Source of the DNA: JALOAR01 sp041649415
GTDB lineage: Bacteria > Patescibacteriota > Minisyncoccia > UBA6257 > Colwellbacteraceae
DNA length: 62,458 bases
Direction: 5' to 3'
Assembly (NCBI GenBank): GCA_041649415.1
Contig: JBAZND010000003.1
Coordinates: 1 to 62,458 of the forward strand
The notes beneath the pieces are model-generated. The model did no database searches and had not been told where the DNA came from. It worked only from the letters and a program-made list of their open reading frames with translations. Shown here piece after piece: positions 33,247-41,289 of the stretch. A program made the position numbers and the translations under genes. The first letter of the stretch is position 1. The number at the start of each line of letters is the position of its first letter.

Positions 33247-34760
33247 AAAAACTCTCTGGTTGGGTATTCATCGCAGCCGCGCTGCTAATGCTCGGATCCA
33301 TTATCGGCGTGGCCCTTATCGGCTTCCCGACGGAAGACAAAACGGAAAAGGTGATCGCTTCCTACGAACAGACGGGAGGCTTTACCCTTGAGTCTTACGA
33401 CAGTCCCCAAAGTTTTGGGGACACAATTTTTCCGCCAATAACGGATAAAATGACAATCAATTTCGTCTATGTCTTCGCAAAAGACGCAGCGGATAAAAAC
33501 GGTCTGTCCGAAAAGACGGTCTCGGTGAAGGCGGTTCTCTCGGAATCCTTCGGTAAATGGGAAAAAGACATCCCTCTCATCGGAGAAAAAAAATATCGTA
33601 CCGATAAGGTGGAGATTTCCTTCCCGTTGGATTTTGAAGCCATTCTTGCCATAGGGAGCAATATTGAGAAGGATCTAAATCCTCGATACAACCCTCAAGT
33701 GTCATTTTACGAAGATGGCACTTATCGCTTGGACATCATAGCGACTATCACGGACGGGACGAAAAATTTTACCGCTTCAATTGGCGGGAAGTTAAACGCA
33801 TCGTCATTCGAAATGGACACACCTCTAAATGGTGCCCGTCGCGGGAAAGGTTACTGGGAGCTTTATAGCTTCGGCTATGAAGCTCTGCTTCGCGAAAATG
33901 CGCTTCTCTCCGCTTCAAAAATAAGCAAGGAAGCAACGGCGAAAAAACCTGAACCGGCGAAAGAAACCTCTCTCTCTGTTGTTCAAGCAATCAATCCAGC
34001 CGATGTGACGTTTCACTATAATCTGTCTTCCGACAAGACGATTGAAAATCTGAAAGCCATCGGAACAATTGAGGTGATAGGAGAAAGTCCCGAAAGATGG
34101 CAAAAAACCCTCATCACGGAAGACGTACTTTTGGACTCGGAGAATGGAGAAATCATTTTTCCCGTCAATCTAGATTACGTTAAAGCAGCGGTAAGCGCCT
34201 CGGATTTGTCTGATGGACGAACTTCATCATCGGTTGACCTTAAAGTCAGGGCGAAACTTTCTTTGAAAGCGGTGATTGGCGAGAATGAAGTGAGCGACGA
34301 ATTTCTCTCCGAAACCCTCACTGGCCGGATAGAAGGAGGAAAGATTATCTGGAGCATCGGTCCCGATACGGCAAAGACCGGCGGAATTAAAGAAACGGGA
34401 AAAGAACGCCCAAAATGGATGACCGGTTTCTCTAGCGCACTCGTGGTAGTCTTCGTTATTTCGGGCGGTATGATTCTTACCCAACTTTATCTTCGGAAGA
34501 AAGCCAAATCAGGCTTCGCGAAAGAGCAAGCGAAAACAATGGGTAAGTATGACAAGAACCTGTTCTCCAAAGCTGAAGAAGATATAACCGCGAGCTGGAA
34601 GGGAGAAAAACAACAAGAAAGTTCCCTTACGGCTCTTATCAGAGCGGCGACGAATGACATGACTGGCATCCACTTCTATGAAGACCTCTTTAAGTGCAGG
34701 GTTGTCTACTGGGCTTATGGCCTCAAAGTTCTTTATTGGTTTACAGCTGAAGGAAAGTAA
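33243..34760 (+). CDS. DUF5305-family membrane protein of the TasA/SipW operon
   Basis: This 505-residue protein has an N-terminal TM (about 8-27), two related beta-rich regions (about 35-215 and 250-380) and a second TM (about 397-417) before a cytoplasmic tail. The pattern resembles DUF5305 proteins, which I recall beside SipW-type peptidases in archaea and some bacteria. Its start overlaps the sipW stop (ATGA) and has its own AGGAGG. It may anchor or assemble the fibre (inference). Two terminators follow. Confidence 0.65.
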   Translation: MKKLSGWVFIAAALLMLGSIIGVALIGFPTEDKTEKVIASYEQTGGFTLESYDSPQSFGDTIFPPITDKMTINFVYVFAKDAADKNGLSEKTVSVKAVLSESFGKWEKDIPLIGEKKYRTDKVEISFPLDFEAILAIGSNIEKDLNPRYNPQVSFYEDGTYRLDIIATITDGTKNFTASIGGKLNASSFEMDTPLNGARRGKGYWELYSFGYEALLRENALLSASKISKEATAKKPEPAKETSLSVVQAINPADVTFHYNLSSDKTIENLKAIGTIEVIGESPERWQKTLITEDVLLDSENGEIIFPVNLDYVKAAVSASDLSDGRTSSSVDLKVRAKLSLKAVIGENEVSDEFLSETLTGRIEGGKIIWSIGPDTAKTGGIKETGKERPKWMTGFSSALVVVFVISGGMILTQLYLRKKAKSGFAKEQAKTMGKYDKNLFSKAEEDITASWKGEKQQESSLTALIRAATNDMTGIHFYEDLFKCRVVYWAYGLKVLYWFTAEGK

Positions 34761-34776
34761 AACTCCCTGCAGCAAA

Positions 34777-34802
34777 GCCCCGATTTAACATCGGGGTTTT
34801 TT
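34777..34802 (+). terminator. Terminator of the TasA/SipW operon
   Basis: GCCCCGAT/ATCGGGG(T) with a TTAAC loop, then six T. Confidence 0.93.
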
Positions 34803-34806
34803 AATA

Positions 34807-34828
34807 AAAATCCCCGTAAGGGGATTTT
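34807..34828 (+). terminator. Second, bidirectional hairpin
   Basis: AAAATCCCC-GTAA-GGGGATTTT can end transcripts from either side, including the minus-strand gene at 34849. Confidence 0.85.
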
Positions 34829-34848
34829 AAAAAAAAGAGAAATATGAA

Positions 34849-35250
34849 TTACACGGGAAAAACTCCAGCGACGCCATAGTTAACGACAACGACGACGAAT
34901 CCGATTGAACCTCTCAAACTTGCCGCCGCTTCTTTATCAAAAGAAACGAGCGCTCTTTGCATATCCATGCGTGAAACGGATTTCAACACGAAAATACCTT
35001 CGGGAAATTTGTATTTGCTCCAAAATCTTCCCGTAATCCTCTGAAGCGTCCAGCCGTTGATATCTGTGGTATTCAGGAGCGCGATTACCGTATCTTTGGC
35101 CGACTCATTCCGCGCCACAATAAAATGTTTGAAGTTTTTCACTTCTTCCGTTAGTCGGCTAAGTATTCTCCTGCAACGGCGCTTTTTAACCATATCGGAA
35201 AAGGCAGTGATGCTAGAGATCAACGAACCCACTTCTTGTACCGAAACCAT
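34849..35250 (-). CDS. Hypothetical protein, 133 aa (SD class)
   Basis: I do not recognise this protein. It is helical and basic in the first half (MVKKRRCRRILSRL), with a hydrophobic C-terminus (GFVVVVVNYGVAGVF) that could be a membrane tail. The start is well supported: GGGAGGG 8 nt before the ATG and a TACAAT box further upstream on the minus strand. It lies back to back with the fibre operon across a bidirectional terminator. Confidence 0.6.
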   Translation of the reverse strand: MVSVQEVGSLISSITAFSDMVKKRRCRRILSRLTEEVKNFKHFIVARNESAKDTVIALLNTTDINGWTLQRITGRFWSKYKFPEGIFVLKSVSRMDMQRALVSFDKEAAASLRGSIGFVVVVVNYGVAGVFPV

Positions 35251-35330
35251 AAGAGTATCCCTCCCTTATATTTGGATTGTAACGGACTGTCTCAAAGTAA
35301 AGCACAAAACAAACTCTTGCGATACTTGAC

Positions 35331-37178
35331 TTAGCGCAGTTTTTTTATTTTTATCCGCATGGAGTTAAACAGAGGTAAAAAATCGGAAAGGAAATTATAT
35401 GCCGCCGCTCCTGCCGGCCCGATTATGCCGCCAAAAACGAGCACAAGTCCGCAAATATTGGTAGCGCCCCATATCCAAAAATCTTCAAGGGATACTCGCC
35501 GCGCCGCTCGAGCGATCCGCATAGCCTCGGGAAGAGTGGATAGGTTATCCTGCATTAGGACAATTTGAGCGGAATCAATAGTCCCTTCGGCGCCAAGTCC
35601 TCCCATAGCCACGCCAACGCCAGCGATTGAAAGCGCCGCCGCGTCATTTACTCCATCTCCGATCATGGCTACCAGCTCTTTTTTCTGAAGCTGTCTTATA
35701 ATTTCTACTTTTTCTTCCGGCATAAGTTCGGCGTGCCACTCATCCACGCCCAATTGTTTAGCAATGGTTTCTGCAGCGCGACCGTTATCACCCGTGAGCA
35801 TAACAATTTTCTCTACGCCTAACTCGCGCAATTCTTCAATTGCCCTCTTGGCATTTTTCTTTATCGTATCGGCTGCCGTAATACACCCTATGACACGCCC
35901 GTTTCTTGCGATAAAAGAAACACTCCGGCCAAGAGAAGCTTCTTTATCTGCACTCTCAATAATTTCCGGCGGGAAAGAAATGCCTTGTTTCTCCAAAAAA
36001 ATTCGTTTTCCAGTAACAATTGTATTCCGTCCCTTTTTAGCGATGACCCCTTTACCGCCCTGTTCCTCGGCAGAATCAGAAACGTTCTTTTGAAGACCGC
36101 GTCCTTCGGCATAATTCACAATCGCTCGTGAAATGGGATGGTTTGAATTAGAATCGGCAAACAGGCTCCATGAAAGAACATCATTTTCGGAATATCCTTT
36201 CACGCCGATAACCGCGGAAACAGAGAGAGCGCCGGTTGTAAGCGTTCCCGTTTTGTCAAAAACAATGGTGCGAAGTTTGCCGAACATCTCAAGATGTCGG
36301 CTACCTTTTACAATTATTCCGGATTTTGCCGCCGCATGAATTGCGCGCAAATAAGTGATAGGTATGGCAATGGCAAGATCATCCGCGCATGCGACAAGCA
36401 CCACGGCGAGGACAAAAGATAAATTATGTGTTGCTATAAAAAGCGCCACCGAGCCCAAAAATATGGAAATAAGATATATCTTTCCGAATCGCTCACCCAA
36501 GGTCTGCGCCGATGGTTTCTCCTCCTGCGCCGACTCAACAAGCGTAATAACTCTTTCTATGGTCGTATCTTTGCCCGTGCGATCCGTTTTAATACGAAGA
36601 CTGCCCGACTGCACAAGAGTGCCGCTCATTACACGGTTTCCCTCCGCCTTATCTATTGGAAGAGACTCGCCGGTAAGTGACGATTCGTCAACGGCCGCAT
36701 TTCCCGAAAGAATCTCGCCATCAACCGGTATGCGTTCTCCTATGCCCACGGCGATGATATCGCCAACTTGAACATCTCGGACGTGAATATCAACAAACGT
36801 TCCGTCTCGTTCAACCCGCGCAATTCTCGGGCGAAGCTTGAGCAATCCGCGAATACTCTTTTCCGTTCTGTCGCGCGTAACATCATCAAGTATTCGCGCG
36901 GCGGCAAGCATAAGTTCTATAAAAATGGCGGAAGTCCATTCGCGGCTCAACAGCGAAAATACAAGAGCGACCGAGGCGAGCAAATCCATTGACGCCCACT
37001 CCCGCGCACGGAACGAACGAATGACCCCTACGAATACTGGCAAGAGGCCGATAATAGACATAAAAACAAGCACGTAAACATCGGCATCTAAAAAGACTCG
37101 GCTGAAATGCAGAAGGAGAACAATAACCAAAAAGAAAGACAAAACGGCGTCCAGACGATACCGGACGGAGAGTTTCAT
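35331..37178 (-). CDS. P1B-type heavy-metal ATPase with altered CPx motif
   Basis: This 615-residue pump has the actuator (TGES), phosphorylated Asp308 (DKTGTLTTG), the HP motif (SNHPIS) and GDGVNDAAALSIAGVGVAMG of metal P-type ATPases, and six to eight TMs. The metal-site motif in the TM before the P domain is ACADDLAIAIP in place of ACPCALGLATP, so CPC is replaced by CAD. No N-terminal metal-binding domain is present. The ATG at 37178 lies 7 nt after a TAGAAT box and is preferred to the ATG at 37184. Confidence 0.85.
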   Translation of the reverse strand: MKLSVRYRLDAVLSFFLVIVLLLHFSRVFLDADVYVLVFMSIIGLLPVFVGVIRSFRAREWASMDLLASVALVFSLLSREWTSAIFIELMLAAARILDDVTRDRTEKSIRGLLKLRPRIARVERDGTFVDIHVRDVQVGDIIAVGIGERIPVDGEILSGNAAVDESSLTGESLPIDKAEGNRVMSGTLVQSGSLRIKTDRTGKDTTIERVITLVESAQEEKPSAQTLGERFGKIYLISIFLGSVALFIATHNLSFVLAVVLVACADDLAIAIPITYLRAIHAAAKSGIIVKGSRHLEMFGKLRTIVFDKTGTLTTGALSVSAVIGVKGYSENDVLSWSLFADSNSNHPISRAIVNYAEGRGLQKNVSDSAEEQGGKGVIAKKGRNTIVTGKRIFLEKQGISFPPEIIESADKEASLGRSVSFIARNGRVIGCITAADTIKKNAKRAIEELRELGVEKIVMLTGDNGRAAETIAKQLGVDEWHAELMPEEKVEIIRQLQKKELVAMIGDGVNDAAALSIAGVGVAMGGLGAEGTIDSAQIVLMQDNLSTLPEAMRIARAARRVSLEDFWIWGATNICGLVLVFGGIIGPAGAAAYNFLSDFLPLFNSMRIKIKKLR

Positions 37179-37185
37179 GTTCATT

Positions 37186-37191
37186 ATTCTA
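37186..37191 (-). promoter_or_regulatory. -10 box giving a leaderless mRNA for the P1B ATPase
   Basis: TAGAAT on the minus strand, 7 nt before the ATG at 37178. Confidence 0.55.
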
Positions 37192-37285
37192 TCACGAAAT
37201 TAACGTTTAATGGCTGTTCAAACAACAACATTTTGGTTATCGGTAATTCACCGCGTCTCAAGGTAAAAAACTTGGGTGGATGTTG

Positions 37286-37291
37286 TATAAT
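37286..37291 (+). promoter_or_regulatory. -10 box of the YbaY-META gene
   Basis: TATAAT with 34 nt to the ATG at 37326. The leader is about 28 nt and AT-rich, with no Shine-Dalgarno, so not every SD-less gene is leaderless. Confidence 0.55.
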
Positions 37292-37325
37292 TAAATAGAG
37301 ATTTATTAACAAAAAGATTAATCAA

Positions 37326-38114
37326 ATGAGTAAAAAAATCATTTTTGGAATTATCGCCGGATTAATCATTATCGCGCTTGCCGTATACGCGATAAAGATT
37401 TGGGAACCCTCTCCCTCCGTAAGAGAATCTAGCGCCGAGCTTACCGGCACCGTATCGTATCGTGAAAATATAACCTTGTCGGCGGGCAGCCGGGTTGAGG
37501 TGGAAATAAGAGACGTCTCAAACGAAACCGCTCCGGCAGAAACGGTCGCTGCAATGGATATCGTAACCAAAGGAGAGAACATTCCAATTTCTTTTGCGAT
37601 AAAATATAATCCTGAAAATATTCTGCCCGACCGCATTTATACTATTCTCGCGCGTATTTTCATAGATGATGAATTAAAATGGATTACCGATACTCCCATC
37701 TTTTTTCTGGAGGAGGGCGTGCCTATAAAGAACGTTGAGCTGATTCTCGTTGCGAACGACACGTCCACTATTTCCGGCGTAACATCTGCCGATTTAGAAG
37801 GAAAAACATTTCGCATTTCTTCTCTAAACGGCGTCGCGACTGATTCGGACTATGACTATACGGTGGAATTTAGGGGGAACACCATCTACGCGAATGTTTG
37901 TAATTCAATGTTTGGCGGATTTACCCTCATAAACGGCACCTTAAGAGGAGGGCTCGCCTCAACTCTTATGTTCTGCGTTGAACCCGCCGAAAGAATGGGC
38001 GTGGAAGACGCACTTAAATCTCTCTTAAGAGTCGGAGCAGATGTTGCCTTGTCCGGTGACATATTGACCCTTTCCGGAGACGGTCAAACCTTAGTTTTAA
38101 TGCAAGTCCAATAA
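37326..38114 (+). CDS. YbaY-domain plus META/HslJ-domain secreted protein
   Basis: This 262-residue protein has a TM or signal anchor (5-25), then a YbaY-like beta domain (GTVSYRENITLSAGSRVEVEI... RDVS) to about 140, then a META/HslJ domain (about 155-262: GKTFRISSLNG, IYANVCNSMFGGF, TLMFC, LSGDILTLSGDGQTLVL). META domains occur in heat-shock and envelope proteins. The MliC gene that follows is coupled by TAATG, pointing to a shared envelope-defence role. Confidence 0.8.
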   Translation: MSKKIIFGIIAGLIIIALAVYAIKIWEPSPSVRESSAELTGTVSYRENITLSAGSRVEVEIRDVSNETAPAETVAAMDIVTKGENIPISFAIKYNPENILPDRIYTILARIFIDDELKWITDTPIFFLEEGVPIKNVELILVANDTSTISGVTSADLEGKTFRISSLNGVATDSDYDYTVEFRGNTIYANVCNSMFGGFTLINGTLRGGLASTLMFCVEPAERMGVEDALKSLLRVGADVALSGDILTLSGDGQTLVLMQVQ

Positions 38115-38521
38115 TGAAAAAGAACTTATTACTGATTATCCCTTTAGTTGTCGTTATAGGAGTCGTAATCTGGTATTTTGTCGGGAAGAACAAGATAACC
38201 GAACCTGCGGAAACTCCGCCGTCCATTACGGCCACTTTCGTTTGCGAAAACGACAAAACAATTCAAGTAACTTTTATTGAAGGAGAATCCGTTCCTGTAA
38301 AGTCCGGAGAACCTCCGATCTCTGGAAACAGCGCTAAAATTCTTTTAAGCGATGGTCGTACATTTGATTTACCTCAAACCATTTCCGCTTCCGGCGCCAG
38401 GTTCGCAAACGAGGACGAATCATTCGTTTTTTGGAACAAAGGAGATAACGCCACGATTCTTGAGAATGGCGAGGAAGTGGATTATCTGAATTGCAAAACC
38501 GTCCCGCAAACAGCCGAATAG
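38114..38521 (+). CDS. MliC-family lysozyme inhibitor
   Basis: This 135-residue protein has an N-terminal TM (5-22) and a MliC domain: TATFVCENDKTIQVTF, then SDGRTFDLPQTISASGARFANEDESFVFWNKG, ending in YLNCK with the second Cys. Members bind C-type lysozyme and block its active site. It may protect the cell from host or community lysozymes. Confidence 0.85.
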   Translation: MKKNLLLIIPLVVVIGVVIWYFVGKNKITEPAETPPSITATFVCENDKTIQVTFIEGESVPVKSGEPPISGNSAKILLSDGRTFDLPQTISASGARFANEDESFVFWNKGDNATILENGEEVDYLNCKTVPQTAE

Positions 38522-38605
38522 CCATAAGTTGACTGTGTCTTAGAAATCATCCTCTTCACGTTTTTAGCGTTACAGGAAGGCTATTCAAATTACTTACAGG
38601 TGGAG

Positions 38606-38611
38606 TAAAAT
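38606..38611 (+). promoter_or_regulatory. -10 box giving a leaderless mRNA for the glycosyltransferase
   Basis: TAAAAT lies 6 nt before the ATG. A GGTGGAG overlaps its 5' side but lies too far from the ATG to be a good Shine-Dalgarno. Confidence 0.5.
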
Positions 38612-38617
38612 CAGCAT

Positions 38618-39610
38618 ATGAAGATTCTCTTTCATAATCCTACATGCGGCTCGGGAATTGAGCAGGTTGGCTACATTTTTCTCCTGCTACTTAAAAAACT
38701 CGGTCATGAGATTGATTTGTGGAACACTCAATGCGCCAATCAACAAGAAAATTTTTTATCCAAAACAGTTAGTCAATACGATGCGATTTTATTAAATGCC
38801 GCTCATAAATTGTCTTTCGACCGGATGATTAAAACTCCGGCAGACAATGTTTTTAATATTTCTCATGACGGAACTGAATTGCCGGCATTCTGCAAACAGC
38901 TCAGTCTGAACTACATCCATCAATACCAATTTATTCAAAACCAAAACGGCCGAAACGTAGTTTTCCCCATCACGTATCCTTATGCCTACGAGAAGAAAGA
39001 ATACGAAGGCAATCGACCTTATAAATTCGTTTACGCCGGACGCTGGTGCACGGCCAAATTCCATCCGGCTGTCAAAAAATTTATGGAAGAAAACGACATT
39101 AAGATGGACTTCGTTTTCGTAAACGTTTTGGACGACGATTATTCGCCGGATACTATCGCGAAAGTCGGCTACAAAGATGCAAACATCGGACATATTGGGA
39201 AGTATTTAAGACAGACAAAATACTTATTGGTGCCATCAACAACAGAATGCATAACGCTCGTGGCAGGCGAAGCTCTCGTAAATGGCTGCATCCCGATTGT
39301 TCTGGAAACAAAGCAAGAAGAACACAAGCAATTTTTCAATTGCATCGCTGCCTACTCCCCGGAAGAATTTAACAATGTTCTATCTTGTCTTGCCGAGAGC
39401 GATTCAGATCCAGAAGGCATGAACCGAGAAAAGATATTCAGATTCTCAAATAGAATGTGGTCTATTGAAAAAAGCTTGGAAGAACTCCGAATAATTTTCG
39501 GAACAGGCGACAGTGGGAAAATAAATATGATTTTTAACGAACACGATAATCTCGGGAAAATCCTGCCTTACGTTAACGCAACGATAATTACGGGAGAAAC
39601 CATAGGTTGA
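38618..39610 (+). CDS. Glycosyltransferase-like protein (GT-B fold)
   Basis: This 330-residue protein starts KILFHNPTCGSGIEQVGYIFLLLLKKLGHEI, typical of the N-terminal Rossmann half of GT-B enzymes. The C-terminal half has FVYAGRWCTAKFHPAV and LVPSTTECITLVAGEALVNGCIPIV, the donor-binding region with an E-x7-E-like motif. It may modify surface glycans or fibres. Substrate unknown. Confidence 0.72.
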   Translation: MKILFHNPTCGSGIEQVGYIFLLLLKKLGHEIDLWNTQCANQQENFLSKTVSQYDAILLNAAHKLSFDRMIKTPADNVFNISHDGTELPAFCKQLSLNYIHQYQFIQNQNGRNVVFPITYPYAYEKKEYEGNRPYKFVYAGRWCTAKFHPAVKKFMEENDIKMDFVFVNVLDDDYSPDTIAKVGYKDANIGHIGKYLRQTKYLLVPSTTECITLVAGEALVNGCIPIVLETKQEEHKQFFNCIAAYSPEEFNNVLSCLAESDSDPEGMNREKIFRFSNRMWSIEKSLEELRIIFGTGDSGKINMIFNEHDNLGKILPYVNATIITGETIG

Positions 39611-39667
39611 AACTCGCCGCGCGTCCGTGTTAGCCTGAAACCCAGCTTTTTGAAAGGAGGATTTTAT

Positions 39668-40231
39668 ATGAACAGACTTACCGTGCCGAGTGGACTTATC
39701 GCACCCGACGATATCTTGGTTGAGACTGAAGCAGACCAGCACTATGACATTCGTCCAGAAGGCATAAAAAGGGAATATTGTTATAGATTCGGCCAGTCGG
39801 CTGAAACGGTCAAAAGACTATTAGCCTTTTTCAGAGAAAAAGGTCTCTGGACGGGAATCACGGTTTCCGAAAGAAAAAACCTTATATGCGAGAAAGATCT
39901 TGATCCAGACGCCGCCTTTTCCAGACTCATCTGTCGGATAGATGACAATGGCCCGCCCTTCACTTTTCTTCACATACTGCCTTGCTACATAGTAATAGAC
40001 GCGTTAGGGACGCTCTATGTAACCAAATTCTTCATCGGTTTACTTGCCGCCGAAGACTATGTTTTTAAAGAGCGCAAAATTAGAACTAAAAACAGGCCGA
40101 GAGGAGAGGTATGCACGCCGGGGGACGAATGTTGCTGGGAATGCGGCTTTATCGCCCCGGTGGAAGTTTTTTGGGGGAGGAACCGGTGTCCAAACCCGGA
40201 TTGTCCTCATCCGAAGCGCTGGAATGACTGA
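39668..40231 (+). CDS. Zinc-ribbon protein, 187 aa (SD class)
   Basis: Function unknown. The N-terminal two-thirds is mixed alpha/beta with a hydrophobic segment (FLHILPCYIVIDALGTLYVTKFF at about 98-120). The C-terminus has a Cys-rich stretch: CTPGDECCWECG, then CPNPDCPHP, which suits one or two zinc sites. AGGAGG (39655-39660) stands 7 nt before the ATG. A terminator lies 1 nt after the stop. Confidence 0.65.
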   Translation: MNRLTVPSGLIAPDDILVETEADQHYDIRPEGIKREYCYRFGQSAETVKRLLAFFREKGLWTGITVSERKNLICEKDLDPDAAFSRLICRIDDNGPPFTFLHILPCYIVIDALGTLYVTKFFIGLLAAEDYVFKERKIRTKNRPRGEVCTPGDECCWECGFIAPVEVFWGRNRCPNPDCPHPKRWND

Positions 40232-40232
40232 C

Positions 40233-40257
40233 AAAAAACCGCCTGAAGGCGGTTTTT
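40233..40257 (+). terminator. Bidirectional terminator
   Basis: AAAAACCGCC-TGAA-GGCGGTTTTT. It overlaps the 3' end of the minus-strand radical SAM gene. Confidence 0.93.
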
Positions 40258-41230
40258 ATTTTACTTCTCCGCGCGAATACTTTGTTGGAATGTTCTGAAT
40301 CTTATTTGTTTGGTAATAGTCCCATTCAACGCACATTCCTTCTATGGATTTCATGTCAAACGCTACACTTTTTCCGGGACCGTGTCGGCAGCGCTCAACG
40401 CCAGAATTACAATCAAGCACAGAAAAACCATAACCCTTATCTAAGGTTTCCTCAATAATGTCGTAGGACAACCCTTCATCGTAAAAGTGTATGAAAAAAT
40501 CCTGATATATTCTTCCCTTGGGGAACATGGCATTCAAAGCGCCTTTATTGAAATTAGTGACCTGACACTCCACTAAATCCAAATGCTTCACACCCATATC
40601 GTTCAAACGCGGTAAAGATCCGAGCAGTTTATCGCGATAATGGGGGAGTGAAGGCAACTCCACCGTTCCCGTGAACCCCTCACGAACGGCAAGTTCCAAA
40701 TTTTTATATACATCCTCCGAAAAATTACTTGCGGCAATATGAAACCGGAGTTCTTGCACGCCCCAGTCTTTCATTCTCGCGAGATTCTCCTTGTTCACAA
40801 GTATGCCGTTTGTATAAACGTAAAAATAGGTGTTGAGTCCCTTTTTGATTTCGGTTTCTCGTATAATCTTTACGAATTTTTCAAGCTGATCCAGGTAAAG
40901 CAAAGTTTCACCCGAACTTTGAAGAGCTACTATTATCGGTCGCCAATTTGGATTGAGGGACTTTAGAAAAACATCCGCAAGCATCCGGTCTATTTCGGCT
41001 TGAGTGTGTTCTTGCCGGGCAGGGTCATAATAGCAATACGGACATTGACACATACATTGAGAGCCGATTTGCATTCCGGTTGAAAGTTCCGGAGTGAAAC
41101 ACCCTCGACATCCTGGCGAGATTTTCCCGATATGCACCGAATGGCCGGAAGCGTGGAACTGCAATCTTCTTACTGACTGCTGTCGTTTAAGCTTCTCCGA
41201 TAGGATCTCTTGATAGGGGACGAGTCTCAT
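40256..41230 (-). CDS. Radical SAM protein
   Basis: This 324-residue protein has the cluster motif C59-x3-C63-x2-C66 (CMCQCPYC), followed by an SSGETLLYLDQLEKF strand (the GGEP-like position) and TNGILV, as in radical SAM barrels. Additional Cys occur at the N-terminus (C41, C44) and near the C-terminus (C285-C310 region), possibly a second cluster (SPASM-like). The reaction is unknown; no peptide substrate gene is apparent beside it. The leader has AGGAGG 14 nt before the start and a minimal AUG-UGA in between. Confidence 0.82.
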   Translation of the reverse strand: MRLVPYQEILSEKLKRQQSVRRLQFHASGHSVHIGKISPGCRGCFTPELSTGMQIGSQCMCQCPYCYYDPARQEHTQAEIDRMLADVFLKSLNPNWRPIIVALQSSGETLLYLDQLEKFVKIIRETEIKKGLNTYFYVYTNGILVNKENLARMKDWGVQELRFHIAASNFSEDVYKNLELAVREGFTGTVELPSLPHYRDKLLGSLPRLNDMGVKHLDLVECQVTNFNKGALNAMFPKGRIYQDFFIHFYDEGLSYDIIEETLDKGYGFSVLDCNSGVERCRHGPGKSVAFDMKSIEGMCVEWDYYQTNKIQNIPTKYSRGEVK

Positions 41231-41233
41231 ACT

Positions 41234-41250
41234 TCACATATATACCTCCT
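41234..41250 (-). promoter_or_regulatory. Shine-Dalgarno with start-stop (AUG-UGA) in radical SAM leader
   Basis: On the minus strand AGGAGG (41250-41245) is followed by 5 nt, then ATG TGA (41239-41234), then the true ATG at 41230. The best-spaced start is thus a one-codon ORF, which could tune translation of the gene. Confidence 0.45.
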
Positions 41251-41272
41251 AGTAAGGGTAAGGGTCAAAGGT

Positions 41273-41278
41273 TATCAT
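41273..41278 (+). promoter_or_regulatory. -10 box of the metalloprotease gene
   Basis: TATCAT lies 11 nt before the ATG at 41290, predicting a leader of about 5 nt. No Shine-Dalgarno. Confidence 0.45.
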
Positions 41279-41289
41279 TTAAACGAGAA

